DNA of 7,696 nt from Actinomycetales bacterium (GCA_012514835.1 JAAYZM010000389.1:1-7696), one strand, 5' to 3'; shown: positions 1 to 6,248, numbered from the stretch's first letter. A program made the numbers and translations. The notes: generated by a model from the sequence alone, not told the origin.

Positions 1-431
1 GTGACGGGGGTGCGCAGCTCGTGCGAGACGTTCGCGACCATCTCGCGGCGCAGCGTGTCCGTCTCCTGGAGGTCCTCCGCCATGCGGTTGAAGGCCGTGG
101 CGAGCTGACCCACCTCGTCCTTCGACGTCGCGCGCACCCGCTGGGAGTAGTCCCCGCCAGCCATCGCGCTCGCCGCAGCCGTCATCTCGCGCAAGGGCGA
201 GGTCATGCCGCGGGCGAGCAGCTGGGTCAGCACGAGCGAGATGATGATCGCCACGGGGAAGGTGACCTGCACGTCGAACTCGTTGGTGAGCCCGAACCAG
301 GTGATCGACGCGGCGAGCGTCACCGTGGCCGCGACGAGGATCGCGAGCTTGACCTTGATCGACCGGGCGAAGTCGAGGGGTCGCAGGTCCGCCCACCGAG
401 AGCGGGTCCGGGAGTGGCGCGGTGTGCTCAT
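1..431 (-). CDS. Sensor histidine kinase, N-terminal part (runs off left edge)
   Basis: This is the membrane sensor kinase partner of the adjacent response regulator. The first 143 residues are visible. There is a basic N-terminus, a membrane segment at about 28-48, a very short outside loop at about 49-55 (NEFDVQ), and a second membrane segment at about 56-73. A HAMP linker follows at about 74-124 (TSPLREMTAAASAMAGGDY, then KDEVGQLATAFNRMAEDL). The HisKA dimerisation domain then begins, with the H-box NVSHELRTPV; His137 is the expected phosphoryl acceptor. The catalytic ATPase domain lies beyond the window. The ATG overlaps the TGA of the upstream regulator (ATGA), so the two are probably translationally coupled. 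The loop is too small for a folded extracellular sensor domain, so the stimulus may be sensed within the membrane or through a partner (inference). The family is clear; the stimulus cannot be assigned. Confidence 0.93.
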   Translation of the reverse strand, partial: MSTPRHSRTRSRWADLRPLDFARSIKVKLAILVAATVTLAASITWFGLTNEFDVQVTFPVAIIISLVLTQLLARGMTSPLREMTAAASAMAGGDYSQRVRATSKDEVGQLATAFNRMAEDLQETDTLRREMVANVSHELRTPV

Positions 432-1174
432 TCGTCCGAGGCGGGCGGCTCGAACGCGTAGCCGACGCCGTGCACCGTGCGGATCAGGTCCGCCCCGAGC
501 TTGCGGCGCAGCGCCTTGACGTGCGAGTCGACGGTGCGGGTGCCCGAGGCGTCGACCCAGTCCCACACCTCGGCGAGGAGCCGCTCGCGCGTGAGGACCG
601 TCTTGGGGGAAGAGGCGAGCGTGACGAGCAGGTCGAACTCCGTGGGGGTCAGGTGGGCGTCCTGGCCCGCGCGGGAGACCCGGCGCTGTGCGCGGTCGAT
701 CAGCACGTCCCCGGCCTCGATCGGCGCGAGGTCGGGCGACGCGGTGCTCGCCTGCGCCGCGGCCTCGCGCGCCCGGGTGGCCCGCCGCAAGAGCGCCTTC
801 GAGCGTGCGACGAGCTCGCGCATCGAGAAGGGCTTGGTCATGTAGTCGTCCGCGCCCACGCCCAGACCCACGAGCATGTCCGTCTCGTCGTCGCGCGCCG
901 TGAGCATCAGCACGGGCACGGGGCGCTCGGCCTGGATGCGGCGGCACACCTCGAGCCCGTCGATCCCGGGCAGCATCACGTCGAGGATCACGAGGTCGGG
1001 CTGCAGGCGGGCCGCGGCGTCGACGCCCGCCTGGCCGTCACCCACGGCGTGCGCGCGCATCCCCTCGGCGGCGAGACGCCGCGCGACGGCGAGCGCGATC
1101 GCCTGCTCGTCCTCGACCACGAGCACGACGGGACCCTCTGCAGGGGTGCGGCCGGGGGCCGGGGTGGTCGCCAT
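428..1174 (-). CDS. OmpR/PhoB-family response regulator
   Basis: This is a cytoplasmic transcription factor of 248 residues, the usual size for the family. The receiver domain spans about residues 15-130. It has the acidic pair Glu21-Asp22, phospho-acceptor Asp65 in LVILDVMLPGIDGLEV, Thr92 in LMLTAR and Lys114 in MTKPF. The winged-helix DNA-binding domain spans about 155-243 and carries typical signatures (LTPTEFDLLVTLASS, RTVDSHVKALRRKLG, IRTVHGVGYAF). The start chosen is the ATG at 1174 (MATTPAPGR), just before the receiver domain. The open frame continues far upstream, but that stretch is Arg/Ser-rich and covers the divergent gene, so it is not credible. The Shine-Dalgarno sequence is weak. 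The gene is first in an operon with the histidine kinase, to which it overlaps by ATGA. It is transcribed away from the CNNM/CBS operon, which could be a target, though no binding site was identified. Confidence 0.95.
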   Translation of the reverse strand: MATTPAPGRTPAEGPVVLVVEDEQAIALAVARRLAAEGMRAHAVGDGQAGVDAAARLQPDLVILDVMLPGIDGLEVCRRIQAERPVPVLMLTARDDETDMLVGLGVGADDYMTKPFSMRELVARSKALLRRATRAREAAAQASTASPDLAPIEAGDVLIDRAQRRVSRAGQDAHLTPTEFDLLVTLASSPKTVLTRERLLAEVWDWVDASGTRTVDSHVKALRRKLGADLIRTVHGVGYAFEPPASDE

Positions 1175-1221
1175 GAGCCAAGCGTGGCACAACGAGGCTG
1201 CGCACCGCGGGATCCGGCTCC

Positions 1222-1227
1222 TATGAT
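1222..1227 (+). promoter_or_regulatory. Possible -10 element for the CNNM operon
   Basis: TATGAT is a good -10 hexamer in otherwise GC-rich sequence. The -35 position at a 17-base spacing (TGCGCA, 1199-1204) matches the consensus poorly. If the element is used, transcription would start near 1234 and leave a leader of about 110 nt before the first CNNM gene. No convincing promoter was seen for the divergent regulator gene. Confidence 0.35.
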
Positions 1228-1236
1228 GTGAGCACG

Positions 1237-1350
1237 ATGAAACCGTCCCGACGCAGCCGGCGACGCGCACGACGTGCCGCCGGGCCCTCGAGACCCACCC
1301 CCGGGCGAAGTCCCGAGGGTCGGGATGACGCAGTGAGCGGCGCCGCATGA
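1237..1350 (+). CDS. Possible 37-residue Arg/Pro-rich leader ORF (doubtful)
   Basis: An ATG at 1237 opens a 37-codon frame beginning MKPSRRSRRRARRAAGPSR, with five prolines and eleven arginines. Its TGA overlaps the ATG of the CNNM gene (ATGA at 1347-1350), so translation could feed into that gene. The frame follows a TATGAT -10-like element closely, so the message could be nearly leaderless. Against it, only about 65% of third positions are G or C, much lower than in the neighbouring genes, and the codons CGA and AGA recur. There is no clear ribosome binding site. I recognise no homologue. It may be a regulatory leader peptide or a chance frame in an untranslated leader. Confidence 0.22.
   Translation: MKPSRRSRRRARRAAGPSRPTPGRSPEGRDDAVSGAA
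1283..1325 (+). promoter_or_regulatory. Two competing hairpins in the CNNM operon leader
   Basis: Hairpin A pairs 1283-1290 (GGCCCTCG) with 1314-1321 (CGAGGGTC): eight pairs including one G-U, with a 23-nt loop. Hairpin B pairs 1311-1316 (TCCCGA) with 1320-1325 (TCGGGA): six perfect pairs with a 3-nt loop, ending 21 nt before the ATG at 1347. Both use bases 1314-1321, so they cannot form together. That arrangement is typical of attenuators and riboswitches but also arises by chance in GC-rich DNA. It does not match a riboswitch class I know. Confidence 0.3.
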
Positions 1351-2660
1351 CGGCCGACTGGTGGCTCGTCCTGCTCGGCGTGCTCCTCACCGCGGGGACC
1401 GCCGTCTTCGTCGCGGCGGAGTTCTCGCTCGTCACCCTCGACCCGGGCGTCGTCGACCGCGACCCCCGCATGGCGGACCGCCGCGGCAGGTCCGTCCGCC
1501 GTGCCCTGCACGCGCTGTCCACGGAGCTCTCGGGCGCCCAGGTGGGCATCACCATCACCACGATCCTGCTCGGCTACACCGCCCAGCCCGCGCTGAGCCG
1601 CCTCCTCACGGGGTGGTTCGGGGACGCGTGGCTCGGGGGCGCGACCGCGACGGCCGTCGCGATCCTCGCGATCCTGGCCGTCAACGGCTTCTCCATGATC
1701 TTCGGCGAGCTCGTGCCCAAGAACGCGGCGATCGCACGCCCGCTCGGCACGGCGCGCACCGTGGCCCCGCTCCAGCGCGGCTTCACCACCGCGCTGCGGC
1801 CCCTCATCCTCGCGTTCAACAACTCCGCGAACGCGCTGCTGCGCCGCGTGGGCGTCGAGCCGCGCGAAGAGCTCTCCGGCGGGCGTTCCGCGCAAGAGCT
1901 TGCGGCCCTCGTGCGCCGCAGCGCCCAGGCGGGCACCCTCGAGGCCTCGACGGCGCGGCTCGTGACCAACTCGATCGAGTTCGGCGAGCTGACCGCCGTC
2001 GACGTCATGACGGACCGCACCCGCATGACCGCCGTCGAGCGCGACGCGACGGCCGCGGACGTGGTCGCGCTCGCCCGCAACACGGGGCACTCGCGATTCC
2101 CCGTGACGGACGGGTCCTCGGACGACGTGGTGGGGATCGTGCAGCTCCGTCAGGCCGTGTCCGTCCCGTTCGAGCGGCGCGGCGAGGTGCCCGCCGCCGC
2201 GCTCATGGGTGACGCGCCGCGCGTGCCGGAGACGGTGCACCTCGGTCCGCTCCTGGTCGAGCTGCGCGCCGCACCCATGCAGATGGCGCTCGTGGTGGAC
2301 GAGTACGGCGGGACGTCCGGGGTCGTGACCCTCGAGGACGTGGTCGAGGAGCTCGTAGGCGAGGTCTCGGACGAGCACGACCGCGTGCGCTCGGCAGTCG
2401 CGAGGCCGCTCGCCGACGGCGGATGGTCGGTACCCGGCGTGCTGCGCCCCGACGAGCTCACCGAGCTCACCGGGCTCGCGGTGCCGGAGGAAGGCCCTTA
2501 CGAGACGCTCGGTGGGCTGGTCATGTGGCGTCTGGGACGCATCCCGGCGGTGGGGGACCTGGTCGTGGAGGACGGGGTCGAGCTGCGCGTCGAGCAGATG
2601 TCCGGCCGGCGCGTCGAGCGCCTGCAGGTGCGCGCCCTCGAGGGTGGTGAGGACGAGTGA
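1347..2660 (+). CDS. CNNM/CBS-domain membrane protein (HlyC/CorC family), full length
   Basis: This is an integral membrane protein of 437 residues, the usual length for the family. The CNNM (DUF21) transmembrane domain comes first, with hydrophobic segments at about 5-29, 65-88 and 99-119. It contains the family signatures FVAAEFSLV and GELVPKN (120-126). A CBS-domain pair follows at about 200-335 (VMTDRTRMTAVE, then VVDEYGGTSGVVTLEDVVEELVGEV, with DEYGG at 318-322). The C-terminal CorC_HlyC domain covers about 350-430 (GWSVPGVLRPDELTELTG, PYETLGGLVM). Family members are linked to divalent-cation, mainly Mg2+, export or homeostasis; the old name 'hemolysin' is historical. CBS pairs in the family bind adenine nucleotides. 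The ATG overlaps the stop of a doubtful short ORF, and the ribosome binding site is weak. It overlaps the next gene by GTGA. The ion transported is inferred from the family, not shown here. Confidence 0.93.
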   Translation: MTADWWLVLLGVLLTAGTAVFVAAEFSLVTLDPGVVDRDPRMADRRGRSVRRALHALSTELSGAQVGITITTILLGYTAQPALSRLLTGWFGDAWLGGATATAVAILAILAVNGFSMIFGELVPKNAAIARPLGTARTVAPLQRGFTTALRPLILAFNNSANALLRRVGVEPREELSGGRSAQELAALVRRSAQAGTLEASTARLVTNSIEFGELTAVDVMTDRTRMTAVERDATAADVVALARNTGHSRFPVTDGSSDDVVGIVQLRQAVSVPFERRGEVPAAALMGDAPRVPETVHLGPLLVELRAAPMQMALVVDEYGGTSGVVTLEDVVEELVGEVSDEHDRVRSAVARPLADGGWSVPGVLRPDELTELTGLAVPEEGPYETLGGLVMWRLGRIPAVGDLVVEDGVELRVEQMSGRRVERLQVRALEGGEDE

Positions 2661-3715
2661 GCACGTGGACCGCCATCGCGCTCGGCATCGCGCTCCTCGC
2701 CGCCAACGCGTTCTTCGTGGGGGCCGAGTTCGCCATCATCTCCGCGCGGCGCTCGTCGATCGAGCCGCTCGCGGAGGCCGGTGACCGCCGGGCACGCACG
2801 GTGCTGTGGGCCATGGAGCACGTCTCCCTCATGCTCGCGTGCGCCCAGCTCGGCATCACGGTGTGCTCCACGAGCCTCGGCCTCGTCGCCGAGCCGGCCA
2901 TCGCGCACCTCATCGAGGTCCCGCTCGGCGCCCTCGGCGTGCCCGCGGCGTGGAACCACCCGATCGCCCTCGTGATCGCGCTGTTGATCGTCGTGTACCT
3001 GCACGTCGTGCTTGGCGAGATGGTGCCCAAGAACCTCGCCGTGTCCACGCCGGACCGTGCGGCCCTGTGGTTCGGTCCGCCGCTCGTGTGGGTCGCGCGC
3101 GTGGTCAATCCGGTGATCTGGGTGCTCAACTCGATCGCGAACGGCATCTTGCGCGTGTTCGGCGTCGAGCCGAAGGCCGAGGTGGTCTCCGCCTTCACGG
3201 CCGAGGAGGTCCACTCGATCGTCGAGCGCTCGCGCACGGAGGGGCTGCTCGAGGACGACGGCGGGCTCATCGTCGGGGCCATCGAGTTCTCCGACAAGTC
3301 CGCGGGTCAGGTCATGACGCCGGTCTCCGAGCTCGTGACCGTCGAGCCTGGCGTGACGCCCGAGCAGTTCGAGCGGCTCGTCTCGCACCACGGCTTCTCG
3401 CGCTACCCGGTGCAGACGGTGCCCGACGACGGCGCTCCCGGGGAGCTGAGCGGATACCTGCACCTCAAGGACGTCCTGTACGCCGACGGCGAGGAGCGGG
3501 CCGAGGCTGTCGCGACGTGGCGGGTGCGCCGCTTCGCCGTGGTGGGACCGCAGGACGACGTCGAGGACGTGCTCGCCGCGATGCAGCGCTCCGGGTCGCA
3601 CCTGGCCCGCGTGGACGGGCCCGCAGGTGTGATGGGAATCGTTTTTCTCGAGGACATTCTTGAAGAGCTCGTGGGTGAGGTCCGGGACGCGATGCAGCGC
3701 AAGATCGGCCGCTGA
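2657..3715 (+). CDS. CNNM/CBS-domain membrane protein, short paralogue without C-terminal CorC domain
   Basis: This 352-residue integral membrane protein is a paralogue of the preceding one. It has an N-terminal CNNM domain (FVGAEFAIISARRSSIEPLAEAGD, and GEMVPKN at 120-126, the same residue numbers as in its neighbour). A CBS pair follows (VMTPVSELVTVEPG, then GVMGIVFLEDILEELVGEV). It ends about 11 residues after that motif, so the CorC_HlyC domain is absent; the DEYGG motif before the second CBS end is also replaced (VDGPAGV). The GTG start overlaps the upstream TGA (GTGA), with GAGGA 3 nt before it, which suggests translational coupling. Paired long and short CNNM genes are a recurring actinobacterial arrangement; from memory, Rv1842c/Rv1841c of Mycobacterium tuberculosis are an example. 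A heteromeric complex is plausible, since CNNM proteins dimerise (inference). The probable role is in divalent-cation homeostasis. Confidence 0.92.
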   Translation: MSTWTAIALGIALLAANAFFVGAEFAIISARRSSIEPLAEAGDRRARTVLWAMEHVSLMLACAQLGITVCSTSLGLVAEPAIAHLIEVPLGALGVPAAWNHPIALVIALLIVVYLHVVLGEMVPKNLAVSTPDRAALWFGPPLVWVARVVNPVIWVLNSIANGILRVFGVEPKAEVVSAFTAEEVHSIVERSRTEGLLEDDGGLIVGAIEFSDKSAGQVMTPVSELVTVEPGVTPEQFERLVSHHGFSRYPVQTVPDDGAPGELSGYLHLKDVLYADGEERAEAVATWRVRRFAVVGPQDDVEDVLAAMQRSGSHLARVDGPAGVMGIVFLEDILEELVGEVRDAMQRKIGR

Positions 3716-3732
3716 CCTGCATCGTCGTGGCG

Positions 3733-3789
3733 GGTGTCGCTCAGGTGTCCGCCGTCGGACCCACGGGTGAACGGGACGAAACCGACACC
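3733..3789. repeat. Inverted repeats downstream of the CNNM operon
   Basis: GGTGTCG (3733-3739) is matched by CGACACC (3783-3789), a 7-bp inverted pair 43 nt apart. Nested inside is a small hairpin, GTCCG (3747-3751) with CGGAC (3756-3760), which starts 31 nt after the stop codon at 3715. There is no T-run. The nested structure could end transcription of the CNNM operon or act as a binding site; nothing decides between these. Confidence 0.3.
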
Positions 3790-3816
3790 GCGAGTCTCAC
3801 GAAGGACCGAAGGGGG

Positions 3817-3845
3817 TTGGACACGGTCCCACGATCCGTTATGGT
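3817..3845 (+). promoter_or_regulatory. Housekeeping-sigma promoter of the M15 peptidase gene
   Basis: TTGGAC (3817-3822) and TATGGT (3840-3845) are separated by exactly 17 bases, close to the vegetative sigma consensus and the best promoter in the window. The expected transcript start is near 3852. That gives a leader of about 93 nt for the gene starting at 3945. Confidence 0.65.
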
Positions 3846-3851
3846 TCTGTG

Positions 3852-3944
3852 ACAGTTCCCACGGGCGGGCCTTCAGGACGGCCCTGCGGGTGCCGATGAA
3901 TTGGTAGCAAGTGCCGTGCAGGGGATCGATCTTCGGGAGGTGAC
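3852..3944 (+). promoter_or_regulatory. 5' leader of the M15 peptidase gene with hairpin and strong Shine-Dalgarno
   Basis: The leader holds an imperfect GC-rich stem-loop at 3858-3890. Its inner stem pairs GGGCC (3867-3871) with GGCCC (3880-3884) around an 8-nt loop. The rest is less structured by eye. It ends with a very strong Shine-Dalgarno, GGGAGGTGA (3935-3943), directly against the GTG start; the spacing is shorter than usual. I compared it from memory with the c-di-AMP riboswitch common before actinobacterial wall hydrolases and did not find its conserved elements. Confidence 0.35.
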
Positions 3945-4805
3945 GTGGCGCCGTTTCGCGCTCGTTTTGCCCCGGTAGACCCCTCCCCGGACACTGCAGC
4001 AGCTGAAGTCCCCGTCTCGCGGCGTGAGCGCCGTGAGGTCGAGCGGACCGCCGCTCCTCCCTCCCGGTTCCACGGGCTCGACCTGCGGCCGTGGATCGCC
4101 CGCGGGGCGATGCTCGGGGCCCTCGCGGCCGTCACGATCGTCGCGCCCGCCACGGGCATGGTGCTCCCCGGCAACGGGACCATCGTCGCGGGCGGGGCGC
4201 AGGCCAGCTACGCGCCTGGCGAGCTGCCGAGCGTGATCGACGCGCTCGCCGCCGTGCCGGCGTCGGACACGGTTCCTGACCTCGTGGCGTTCACCGAGAC
4301 GTTCGACGAGCGGCTCATCCTCGCCGCGTCGCGCGCCTCGGACCGGGACGGCATCCCCGGGTGCGACTCGTCGGCACGTCCGACCGGCGGCAACGGTCTC
4401 CTCTCCGACGAGGGTCTGTGCGAGATCCCTTGGGCCGAGCGGTACTCGCTCCGCGCGGACGCCGCGACGGTGCTCGCCGTGATGAACACCGCGTACCGCG
4501 CGAAGTTCAACACCGACCTGTGCCTCGAGAGCGCCTACCGGACGCTCGGCGACCAGCGACGTCTCAAGTCCATCAAGGGTGGGCTCGCCGCCACCCCCGG
4601 CAAGTCGAACCACGGCTGGGGCCTCGCGGTGGACTTCTGCCGCACCACGTACTCGGGTGCCTCCGGGCAGTGGCTCCGCGACAACGGCCCCACCTTCGGC
4701 TGGGTCAACCCCGCGTGGGCTCAGCGAGGCGGGAACGGTCCGTACGAGCCGTGGCACTGGGAGTTCGAAGAGGCCGTCAAGGCCGACGGCGAGTACTACG
4801 GCTGA
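3945..4805 (+). CDS. Membrane-anchored M15 (VanY-type) D-alanyl-D-alanine carboxypeptidase-like protein
   Basis: This 286-residue protein probably trims the D-Ala ends or cross-links of peptidoglycan outside the membrane. It has a cytoplasmic, charged N-terminus of about 50 residues with SRRERREVER (25-34). One membrane segment at about 54-76 follows, then an extracellular part, implying type II topology or an uncleaved anchor. The VanY-type M15 domain occupies about 170-275. The zinc ligands are His223 and Asp230 in SNHGWGLAVD and His271 in EPWHWEF, with Glu268 as the likely catalytic base; Arg199 in ESAYRT is the conserved substrate-side arginine. All catalytic residues are present. Four extracellular cysteines (140, 159, 193, 232) could form two disulfides. 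The GTG start is set by the adjacent GGGAGGTGA; the frame has a stop upstream at 3897. The gene is monocistronic, with its own promoter, and converges on the epimerase gene. Substrate specificity is inferred from the family. Confidence 0.92.
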   Translation: MAPFRARFAPVDPSPDTAAAEVPVSRRERREVERTAAPPSRFHGLDLRPWIARGAMLGALAAVTIVAPATGMVLPGNGTIVAGGAQASYAPGELPSVIDALAAVPASDTVPDLVAFTETFDERLILAASRASDRDGIPGCDSSARPTGGNGLLSDEGLCEIPWAERYSLRADAATVLAVMNTAYRAKFNTDLCLESAYRTLGDQRRLKSIKGGLAATPGKSNHGWGLAVDFCRTTYSGASGQWLRDNGPTFGWVNPAWAQRGGNGPYEPWHWEFEEAVKADGEYYG

Positions 4806-4819
4806 CCGAGCCGGTCAGC
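4801..4819. terminator. Shared bidirectional hairpin spanning two stop codons
   Basis: GCTGACC (4801-4807) and GGTCAGC (4813-4819) form a perfect 7-bp stem with a 5-nt loop. The left arm contains the TGA of the peptidase gene (4803-4805), and the right arm contains the TGA of the epimerase gene (4815-4817 on the minus strand). The hairpin reads the same from both sides, so it could end both convergent transcripts. There is no T-run on either side, which is common for actinobacterial terminators but leaves the call uncertain. Confidence 0.5.
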
Positions 4820-5756
4820 GCAGCACGAGCCCCCAGCGCACCGTGTGCTCCTGCTCGGGCGCGAGCCTGATCAGACGCTGCCCGGTGCGGAACGCGTCCG
4901 CGATGCACGTCATGGGCTCGGCGGCCACGCCCGTGCGGTCGGCACCCACGAGGCCGTCGCCGGTACACACCTGCCACGTGTCCATCGACTCGTCCGTCCA
5001 CACCGCGGCCGTGCGACCGTCAGGTGCCGTGAGCTCGATCCAGGACAGCCCCTTCGCGTTGCGCGTGATGCCCACGAACGCGTCGTCGAGCGCCACATCC
5101 TTGAGCGAGCGGTGCTCGGTGAAGTCCCACGCGCCGTCGGCCTTCTCGGTGCCGGTGGGCAGGAGCCTGTCGTCGATCGTCACGTGGCGCTCGGCGTCGA
5201 TGCGCAGCGTGCACTCGTCGAGGTCCGCCCCGCCGGGCGACAGCCACGGGTGGAAGCCGGTGCCGTAGGGGGCGTCGTCGTCGGACTCGTTGCTCGTGGT
5301 GAGGGCGACCTCGAGGCCGTCGTGGCTCACGGTGTACGTGATCTCGCTGTGCAGAGCCCACGGGTAGCCGGGGTTGGGCACCAGGTCGTGCGCGAGCGTG
5401 ACGCTGCTGGCCGTGTGCTCCACGACGTCCCAGCGCGTCCAGCACACGAGGCCGTGGAGGGCCGTGAGTCGCGGCGCGTGCTCGGTGAGGGGGAGGCGGT
5501 AGGTCTTGCCGTCCCACTCGTACGTGCCGTCGCCGATCCGGTTGGGCCACGGGACCAGCACCGCGCCGTGGGAGGCGGGCGGCAGCTCGTCCTGGTCGAA
5601 CGGCGTGATCACGTCGCGATCACCCACCCGGTAGGAGCGCAGGTTCGCGCCCACCTCGGTGACGACGGCGACGTGCTCCCCGTCGCTGATCTGCAGCTGC
5701 TGGCCCGTGGGGTTCTTCCGCGCACTCACAAGCCCCGAGGCTACCGCGGTCGTCAC
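4815..5756 (-). CDS. Aldose 1-epimerase family protein (YihR-like)
   Basis: This 313-residue cytoplasmic sugar mutarotase-like enzyme would interconvert the alpha and beta forms of aldoses. It forms a single beta-sandwich (galactose mutarotase-like) domain. Visible signatures are VPWPNRIGDGTYEWDGKTY (68-86), LHGLVCWTRW with His101, GTGFHPWLS with His169, and the C-terminal AAEPMTCIADAF with Glu280 as the probable catalytic base. The NRI-DG-Y motif resembles the subgroup typified by Escherichia coli YihR. The GTG at 5756 overlaps the stop of the TetR-like gene (GTGA), implying coupling. A second in-frame GTG at 5729 (VSARKNPTG) is an alternative start, and neither has a good Shine-Dalgarno. 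The gene shares a probable transcript with the truncated regulator and converges on the peptidase gene. The substrate sugar cannot be read from the sequence, and no sugar operon is nearby. Confidence 0.9.
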   Translation of the reverse strand: MTTAVASGLVSARKNPTGQQLQISDGEHVAVVTEVGANLRSYRVGDRDVITPFDQDELPPASHGAVLVPWPNRIGDGTYEWDGKTYRLPLTEHAPRLTALHGLVCWTRWDVVEHTASSVTLAHDLVPNPGYPWALHSEITYTVSHDGLEVALTTSNESDDDAPYGTGFHPWLSPGGADLDECTLRIDAERHVTIDDRLLPTGTEKADGAWDFTEHRSLKDVALDDAFVGITRNAKGLSWIELTAPDGRTAAVWTDESMDTWQVCTGDGLVGADRTGVAAEPMTCIADAFRTGQRLIRLAPEQEHTVRWGLVLR

Positions 5757-6187
5757 ACGTGGCGTGCCGTGGCGGTGAGGCGGGTGATGGCTTCGGTGAC
5801 TTCTGCGGCGGGGCGGGGGGCCGTGTCGAGGGCGCGGTGGATCGAGAGGCCCTCGATCATGGCGTCGAGGAGGCGCGCAGTGCTCGGGTCGAAGTGGCGC
5901 TCGAGAGCGCGTCGCGACCTTGCCATCCAGGCGTGCGTGAGCTCGCGGTAACGGGGGTCGCGCGCGGCGAGGGTGTAGAGCTCGTGGGCGAGGACGTGCT
6001 CGCGGGGATCGGTGAGCACGGCGGAGGTGATGAGGCCGACGACGGCGTCCCGTGCCTCGCCAGTACCCCCGGCCCGGCTCATCCTGTCCTCGAAGCGGTC
6101 GCTCATCTCGTAGGCGAAGCGTTCGAACGCCTCCGCGAGGAGCGCGTCGATGCTCTCGAAGTGGTAGCTGACCGAGCCGAGGGGCAC
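5753..6187 (-). CDS. TetR-family regulator lacking DNA-binding helix 1 (probable pseudogene)
   Basis: The frame shows the second half of a TetR HTH (LRRIAAAADVPLGSVSYHFESIDALLAEAFE) followed by a helical ligand-binding domain up to ATARHV. The boundaries given use the GTG at 6187 (MPLGSVSYHF), the only start in frame, which falls inside the HTH. The frame stays open back to 6235 (VAPHDRLLRRIAAAADV) but has no start codon there and meets a TAG at 6238-6236. A normal TetR protein has about 25 more residues here, forming helix 1, and totals about 190 residues; this one has 144. I looked for the missing helix in the other two frames upstream and did not find it, so a small deletion is more likely than a simple frameshift. 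An ATG at 6225 reads a different 40-codon frame. The gene overlaps the epimerase gene by GTGA, and an intact operator lies just upstream. Domain identity is clear; function is probably lost. Confidence 0.75.
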   Translation of the reverse strand: MPLGSVSYHFESIDALLAEAFERFAYEMSDRFEDRMSRAGGTGEARDAVVGLITSAVLTDPREHVLAHELYTLAARDPRYRELTHAWMARSRRALERHFDPSTARLLDAMIEGLSIHRALDTAPRPAAEVTEAITRLTATARHV

Positions 6188-6248
6188 GTCCGCCGCGGCG
6201 GCGATCCGGCGAAGTAGTCGGTCATGCGGCGCAACCTAGCCGCCGTTG

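Noticed and set aside
1175..1561. Upstream extension of the response regulator to 377 residues
   Set aside because: The extra 129 residues are Arg/Ser-rich with no homology to the family and lie over the divergent operon; the receiver domain begins right after the ATG at 1174.
1221..2378. Minus-strand frame of 385 codons over the first CNNM gene
   Set aside because: Low-complexity Arg/Gly/His-rich translation without domains, directly opposite a clear membrane protein gene.
2498..3601. Minus-strand frame of 367 codons over the second CNNM gene
   Set aside because: Same type of antisense shadow; the plus-strand protein has family motifs throughout.
3911..3943. Ten-codon GTG frame ending on the Shine-Dalgarno of the peptidase gene
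   Set aside because: It has no ribosome binding site of its own, is very short and is likely to occur by chance.
3716..3944. c-di-AMP (ydaO/yuaA) riboswitch upstream of the wall peptidase
   Set aside because: Considered because the class is common before actinobacterial wall hydrolases, but I could not find its conserved core elements, and half of this region lies upstream of the promoter.
4845..5951. Plus-strand frame of 368 codons over the epimerase and TetR genes
   Set aside because: It crosses two genes on the other strand that both have recognisable domains, and its own translation is low-complexity.
6103..6225. A 40-codon frame from the ATG at 6225 (MTDYFAGSPP)
   Set aside because: It is out of frame with the TetR body, ends quickly and has no domain. 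Joining it by a frameshift would still not supply helix 1.
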